Below, in pieces: positions 6,110-8,929 of a stretch of 8,929 bases of DNA. Numbering within the stretch: position 1 is the first letter of the stretch; each line of letters opens with the position of its first letter. The notes below the pieces were generated by a model, which was given only the letters and a program-made list of their open reading frames with translations, was not told the DNA's origin and made no database searches. The DNA lies in NCBI GenBank assembly GCA_030620005.1, contig JAUXAJ010000219.1:1-8929 (forward strand), in the 5' to 3' direction. The position numbers were made by a program, and so were the translations under genes. Source of the DNA: Promethearchaeota archaeon. Lineage in GTDB: Archaea > Asgardarchaeota > Lokiarchaeia > Sigynarchaeales > SOKP01.

Positions 6110-6962
6110 AAAGAATTTTTGGTTTTTCAGGAGGGTTTCCAAGCATTTCCATCATCATCTGCTGGAAATTGTCGAAATGTCCTGGCAATGTTTTATTAAC
6201 GTAAAAAGCTTCAGCAGCCTTTAATTTGACTTTCTGACCAATGCCAGCTGCCATGCCGTGCAATAACCTTTTAGCATATTTCGAGAGTTTTTTTAGTTCT
6301 TCTGGACTAACATTAGCTGGGTCGATATTCGGCGCAAACATGTTAGCTAAGAGCGTTAATGTCGCTTCAAATTTTAAGGCCGCCTCTGCTTTTGTTTCAA
6401 GAGTGGAAACGATGTCAACAAAACAGTTTGGTTCGTGACCAAGCAATCCCATGAACCACACTTCAGAACAAGCGTATGGTTCAACGCCTTCTTCAATTTG
6501 CTCGGGATAAAGCAAGGGAAAAGCAGCAAAAGCGGCTGCTTCAGATGCCATTCGTCCAACAATCACGTGATCGGGATGGACTTCATAAGGTGCCCATGGA
6601 TCAAATGTAATTACTCGATCTGCTTTTAACTTCCTAACATGATACACGAGTTTTTTTCTCAGTTCTGCACCTGGAATGAATCCAGCATCTGGATAATCCA
6701 GCATCAAGGTTTCTTTTACTCCAATCATGTCGTTTGCAGCTCTGAGCTCTTTCTCTCGCATTTTAGCAACCATCTCTTTTGTTAGATCAGTTCTTAACGT
6801 CCCCACTTCACCACTCGTGCAGCATAGAGCGTGGATATTGTGGCCCTCCTTTGCCCATTTGGCTATTGTTCCCGCGCAAAAAAGAGATAAATCGTCTGGA
6901 TGAGCGAAAATTGCAACAATATTCAATGATTTTGATTCCAGTATAATCACCTTTTTTTTCAC
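6108..6962 (-). CDS. PIG-L/LmbE-family deacetylase
   Basis: The 284-residue protein has both signatures of zinc-dependent PIG-L N-deacetylases: AHPDD at residues 20-24 (His21, Asp23, Asp24) and HPDH at 129-132 (with His132). SGEVG (50-54) and the DPWAPYEVHP segment complete the active-site region. Known members remove acetyl groups from GlcNAc-linked compounds: the GPI precursor in eukaryotes, mycothiol and bacillithiol precursors in bacteria, and diacetylchitobiose or GlcNAc in archaea. The C-terminal third (190-284) is helical and gives no specific hint. No signal peptide is seen, so it acts in the cytoplasm. The longest start is GTG at 6960-6962. A GTG four codons on, or a TTG at codon 13 that would give LNIVAIFAHPDD, are also possible, and the last matches how many family members begin. 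It is monocistronic and diverges from the transporter gene. Family certain, substrate unknown. Confidence 0.93.
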   Translation of the reverse strand: MKKKVIILESKSLNIVAIFAHPDDLSLFCAGTIAKWAKEGHNIHALCCTSGEVGTLRTDLTKEMVAKMREKELRAANDMIGVKETLMLDYPDAGFIPGAELRKKLVYHVRKLKADRVITFDPWAPYEVHPDHVIVGRMASEAAAFAAFPLLYPEQIEEGVEPYACSEVWFMGLLGHEPNCFVDIVSTLETKAEAALKFEATLTLLANMFAPNIDPANVSPEELKKLSKYAKRLLHGMAAGIGQKVKLKAAEAFYVNKTLPGHFDNFQQMMMEMLGNPPEKPKIL

Positions 6963-7049
6963 TTGATTTTAAAACTAGTTAAAGTTAATCGTTTTACTTA
7001 AAAAATATTACCTTTTTCTTAAAAATGAAACTAATCTTTGAAAAGTAAT

Positions 7050-7058
7050 CTTTATATA
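7050..7058 (+). promoter_or_regulatory. Archaeal promoter (TATA box with purine-rich BRE) for the transporter gene
   Basis: CTTTATATA is preceded by the purine-rich GAAAAGTAA (7040-7048), resembling a BRE next to a TATA box, and is the best promoter match in the window. Transcription would start near 7080, leaving a leader of about 55-60 bases before the transporter ATG. Confidence 0.5.
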
Positions 7059-7138
7059 CACTCATGTTTAATCATTCTTTAATAAAGATTTCAAAATTTT
7101 AAAGAAAAAAGGAATTAACGAAAAAAAGTGAAAAATGA

Positions 7139-8563
7139 ATGAATGAAACAAGTGAACAATTATCTTATAAAGAACCCTCACTCCTCAATACAATTTCTTA
7201 CGGCTCCGCCGGTTTCTGGAGCATGTTAGCGTATGGAGTATTTAATGCATATCTAATGTTCTTTTACGAGAGTGTTGTTGGTTTAAATATAGTTTATATA
7301 TTTTGGGCGATGCTCATCTTCACAGCCTGGGATGCTATTAATGATCCGCTGATTGGCTTTCTTACAGATCGAATAACGAAATATACAAGAAAGGTGGGAA
7401 AACGCTTCATTTGGATAGTTATTGGCATAATCCCCGCAAACTTTGTCCTTGTTCTCGCATTTATGCCCCCCGCAGGTAATCCCGCGACAGATCCACTACT
7501 TTTTTTTGGGTGGATTGTATTTACAACTGTCTTATTCGATTCTCTTTACACACTCTGTTTTGTCAATGTAGAAGCACTTTTTCCTGACAAATTTCGGACT
7601 GACAGAGCTCGTAGAAGGGCTAGAGGTTGGGGTACCCCTCTTTCCATGATAGCTTTGCCTATTGCTAGTATAGTCCCTCCAATAATCCTTGGCGTTTTTG
7701 GCGGATCGACCGTTCAAGCAGCTTATATACCGATGATATTGCTTATGGTTACCACAATATTTCCGATTGCTCTATTAATGCTCCCTGGAATGCGTGAGAA
7801 TAAAGAAATGATTGAGAGATATTATATAAGTGAAGAGAAGCGCGAAAGCTTTGTTGATGCCTTAAAGTCAACCTTAAAACAGAAAAGCTTTGTGTATTAT
7901 ATTATTTTGTTTTTTGGATTTCAACTGGTGACAGGGTCTTTAACAGCTTCTATACCTTATGCTGCCAATTATTTGACACCAGGACCACCATTCGGCATTG
8001 AGCTTAATATGATACTTTTATTCGCGATGTTTTTAAATGGTGCTATTATATCGGTTCCCATTTGGATAAAGATCGCGAAAAAAGTTAAAAACAATAGGAA
8101 AATGGCGATAATTGGTGGGGTTTGTTTGGTAGTAGGAGATTTTCTTATCCCATTACATATATCTATATTCGATGCTATGATATACATGTTTATCTTAGGA
8201 TTTACTATGGGAAATTTCTGGGCTTTATTTACAATATACTTCTCAGATGTTCTTGACGAGAGAGTAATAATAACAAAATCACCGAACAGGGGTACTGCTG
8301 TTGGCGTTTCAGCATTCCTTTCTCGATTTGCTCGAGCTGCTCAAATTGGTATATTTACACTTGTGCATGTGCTTACTGGTTTTGTTGAAGGTGCGCCACC
8401 ACACACCCAATCTCTTGATGCGCAATTCGGTATTCGTTTGCATATGGGTATTATCCCTGCAATAGTCTTAGCAATTTGCGTTTTGATATATTGGAAGTTT
8501 TATCCCATTACACCGCAAGTATGGATGCAAAATAAACAAAAGCTCAAAGAAATGGGATTTTAA
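7139..8563 (+). CDS. MFS transporter of the GPH (MelB-like sugar:cation symporter) family
   Basis: The 474-residue membrane protein has about 12 hydrophobic segments and the length of the glycoside-pentoside-hexuronide:cation symporters (COG2211). The family signature is clear at residues 65-78, DAINDPLIGFLTDR, with Asp65 and Asp69 at the positions of the cation-binding aspartates of MelB. A basic loop (KYTRKVGKR, 81-89) follows. The charged middle loop is around 217-250, and a second-half signature lies near 370-400 (SDVLDERV, then AVGVSAFLSR). Characterised members take up sugars or glycosides with Na+ or H+, but the family is broad and lipid relatives exist, so the substrate is open. The ATG at 7139 lies in an ATGA-type repeat (ATGAATGAATGA, 7135-7146) that puts ATG codons in three frames; only 7139 opens the long frame. 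The promoter at 7050 and the T-tract at 8588 frame it as a single-gene unit. Confidence 0.92.
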   Translation: MNETSEQLSYKEPSLLNTISYGSAGFWSMLAYGVFNAYLMFFYESVVGLNIVYIFWAMLIFTAWDAINDPLIGFLTDRITKYTRKVGKRFIWIVIGIIPANFVLVLAFMPPAGNPATDPLLFFGWIVFTTVLFDSLYTLCFVNVEALFPDKFRTDRARRRARGWGTPLSMIALPIASIVPPIILGVFGGSTVQAAYIPMILLMVTTIFPIALLMLPGMRENKEMIERYYISEEKRESFVDALKSTLKQKSFVYYIILFFGFQLVTGSLTASIPYAANYLTPGPPFGIELNMILLFAMFLNGAIISVPIWIKIAKKVKNNRKMAIIGGVCLVVGDFLIPLHISIFDAMIYMFILGFTMGNFWALFTIYFSDVLDERVIITKSPNRGTAVGVSAFLSRFARAAQIGIFTLVHVLTGFVEGAPPHTQSLDAQFGIRLHMGIIPAIVLAICVLIYWKFYPITPQVWMQNKQKLKEMGF

Positions 8564-8587
8564 TTAAAAAATAAATTTTAATTCTTC

Positions 8588-8596
8588 TTTTTTTTT
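8588..8596 (+). terminator. Oligo-T terminator for the transporter gene
   Basis: Nine consecutive T bases within a T/C-rich stretch lie about 25 bases beyond the transporter stop, before the convergent ATPase gene. No stable hairpin is evident, as is normal for archaea. Confidence 0.45.
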
Positions 8597-8605
8597 AAAA
8601 TTTTG

Positions 8606-8929
8606 TCATAATTTTGAAAGAATGTGCTTTAATCTTGCGTATATTTTGTTAATTGCCAGACTGGCCGCTGATTCCGGGGCATAATCTACAACAGGTTCTG
8701 CGTAAGACATTGCTTCCGGTATAGACAGGTCGAAGTTAATGCTCCCTAAAATTTCATGACTCGATTTTTTAATGTATTTGTTTAATTGCTTTTGAGATGC
8801 GCTTTTTAAATCTGCTTTATTAATCACAATCCCGAAAGGTATGTTAAACTAATTAACCATCTCAATTGCTCGTTTCATATCGTGCAATCCTGATGGTGTT
8901 GGCTCTGTTATTGCAACTATATAGTCTAA
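8606..8929 (-). pseudogene. MinD-like P-loop ATPase (ferredoxin-insert Mrp/MinD family, COG1149-like), C-terminal part with in-frame TAG
   Basis: The frame enters from the right edge as DYIVAITEPTPSGLHDMKRA, the highly typical core of MinD-superfamily ATPases, continues to EMVN, meets TAG at 8849-8851, then resumes as FNIPFGIVINKADL, including the base-recognition NKAD. It ends with ILGSINFDLSIPEAMSYAEP and an ESAAS-type helix, stopping in TGA at 8606-8608. TVEPTP-type motifs of this kind mark the subgroup that usually carries an inserted 4Fe-4S ferredoxin domain and is about 280-290 residues long. The P-loop, Walker A lysine and cysteines are outside the window. The residue replaced by TAG sits in a loop before a buried strand, where polar residues are common; CAG (Gln) to TAG is one change. 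Without read-through the protein loses its last 81 residues, including the nucleotide-specificity motif. Such ATPases are thought to act in metal-cluster assembly or redox partner activation. Confidence 0.8.

Noticed and set aside
6241..6629. Short plus-strand frames opposite the PIG-L gene
   Set aside because: They are antisense to a gene with both catalytic motifs and show no independent support.
3629..8929. A changed genetic code with TAA and TAG read as Glu or Gln
   Set aside because: Intact genes in the window end normally in TAA, and the GDPD copy ends in TAG. The two internal stops replace different residues, so isolated nonsense changes or errors explain them better.
1..8929. CRISPR array, tRNA, rRNA, insertion sequence or new defence system
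   Set aside because: I saw no regularly spaced repeats, tRNA-like or rRNA-like sequence, transposase or terminal inverted repeats, and no nuclease/toxin-type gene pairs. The only extended repeat is the diverged GDPD pair.

Overview
The window is AT-rich (roughly two-thirds A+T by eye) and reads as archaeal DNA. It has TATA-like boxes about 26-35 bases before several starts, oligo-T terminators, few Shine-Dalgarno sites and several GTG/TTG starts. The gene mix suggests an Asgard (Lokiarchaeia-like) archaeon or another anaerobe with many MttB homologues: a non-pyrrolysine MttB-family methyltransferase, a Cys-rich ferredoxin, a PIG-L deacetylase, a GPH-type transporter and a MinD-like ATPase with a 4Fe-4S relative. 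This taxonomic guess is inference. There is no marker gene in the window.

Layout. On the minus strand at the left edge is the first third or so of an M20-family metallopeptidase/deacylase (1-301), preceded by the 3' remnant of an unidentified gene (294-518). On the plus strand follow a 375-residue HTH/iron-sulfur protein (682-1809), a frameshifted and truncated metallo-beta-lactamase-fold gene (1812-2188) and an intact MttB-family methyltransferase (2191-3612). Convergent to it on the minus strand lie two tandem glycerophosphodiester phosphodiesterase genes. The upstream one is intact (4351-5097) and the downstream one is interrupted by TAA (3629-4348). An alpha/beta hydrolase (5224-6060, plus) diverges from them. 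It converges on a PIG-L/LmbE deacetylase (6108-6962, minus), which diverges from a GPH-family MFS transporter (7139-8563, plus). At the right edge, on the minus strand, is the 3' end of a MinD-like P-loop ATPase carrying an in-frame TAG (8606-8929).

The genes do not form one obvious pathway. The left plus-strand block could be a redox/one-carbon unit (iron-sulfur protein plus methyltransferase). The rest are small, separately promoted hydrolases and a transporter, which suits scavenging of phosphodiesters, esters, acetylated sugars and quaternary amines, but no shared substrate is proven.

The most striking property is decay. Four of eleven protein-coding loci are broken or look broken (remnant at 294-518, MBL gene, one GDPD copy, MinD-like gene), each still clearly recognisable or partly so. 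This is either genuine recent gene loss or base errors in the assembly. I did not find a convincing new multi-gene system, CRISPR array, tRNA, rRNA or insertion sequence.
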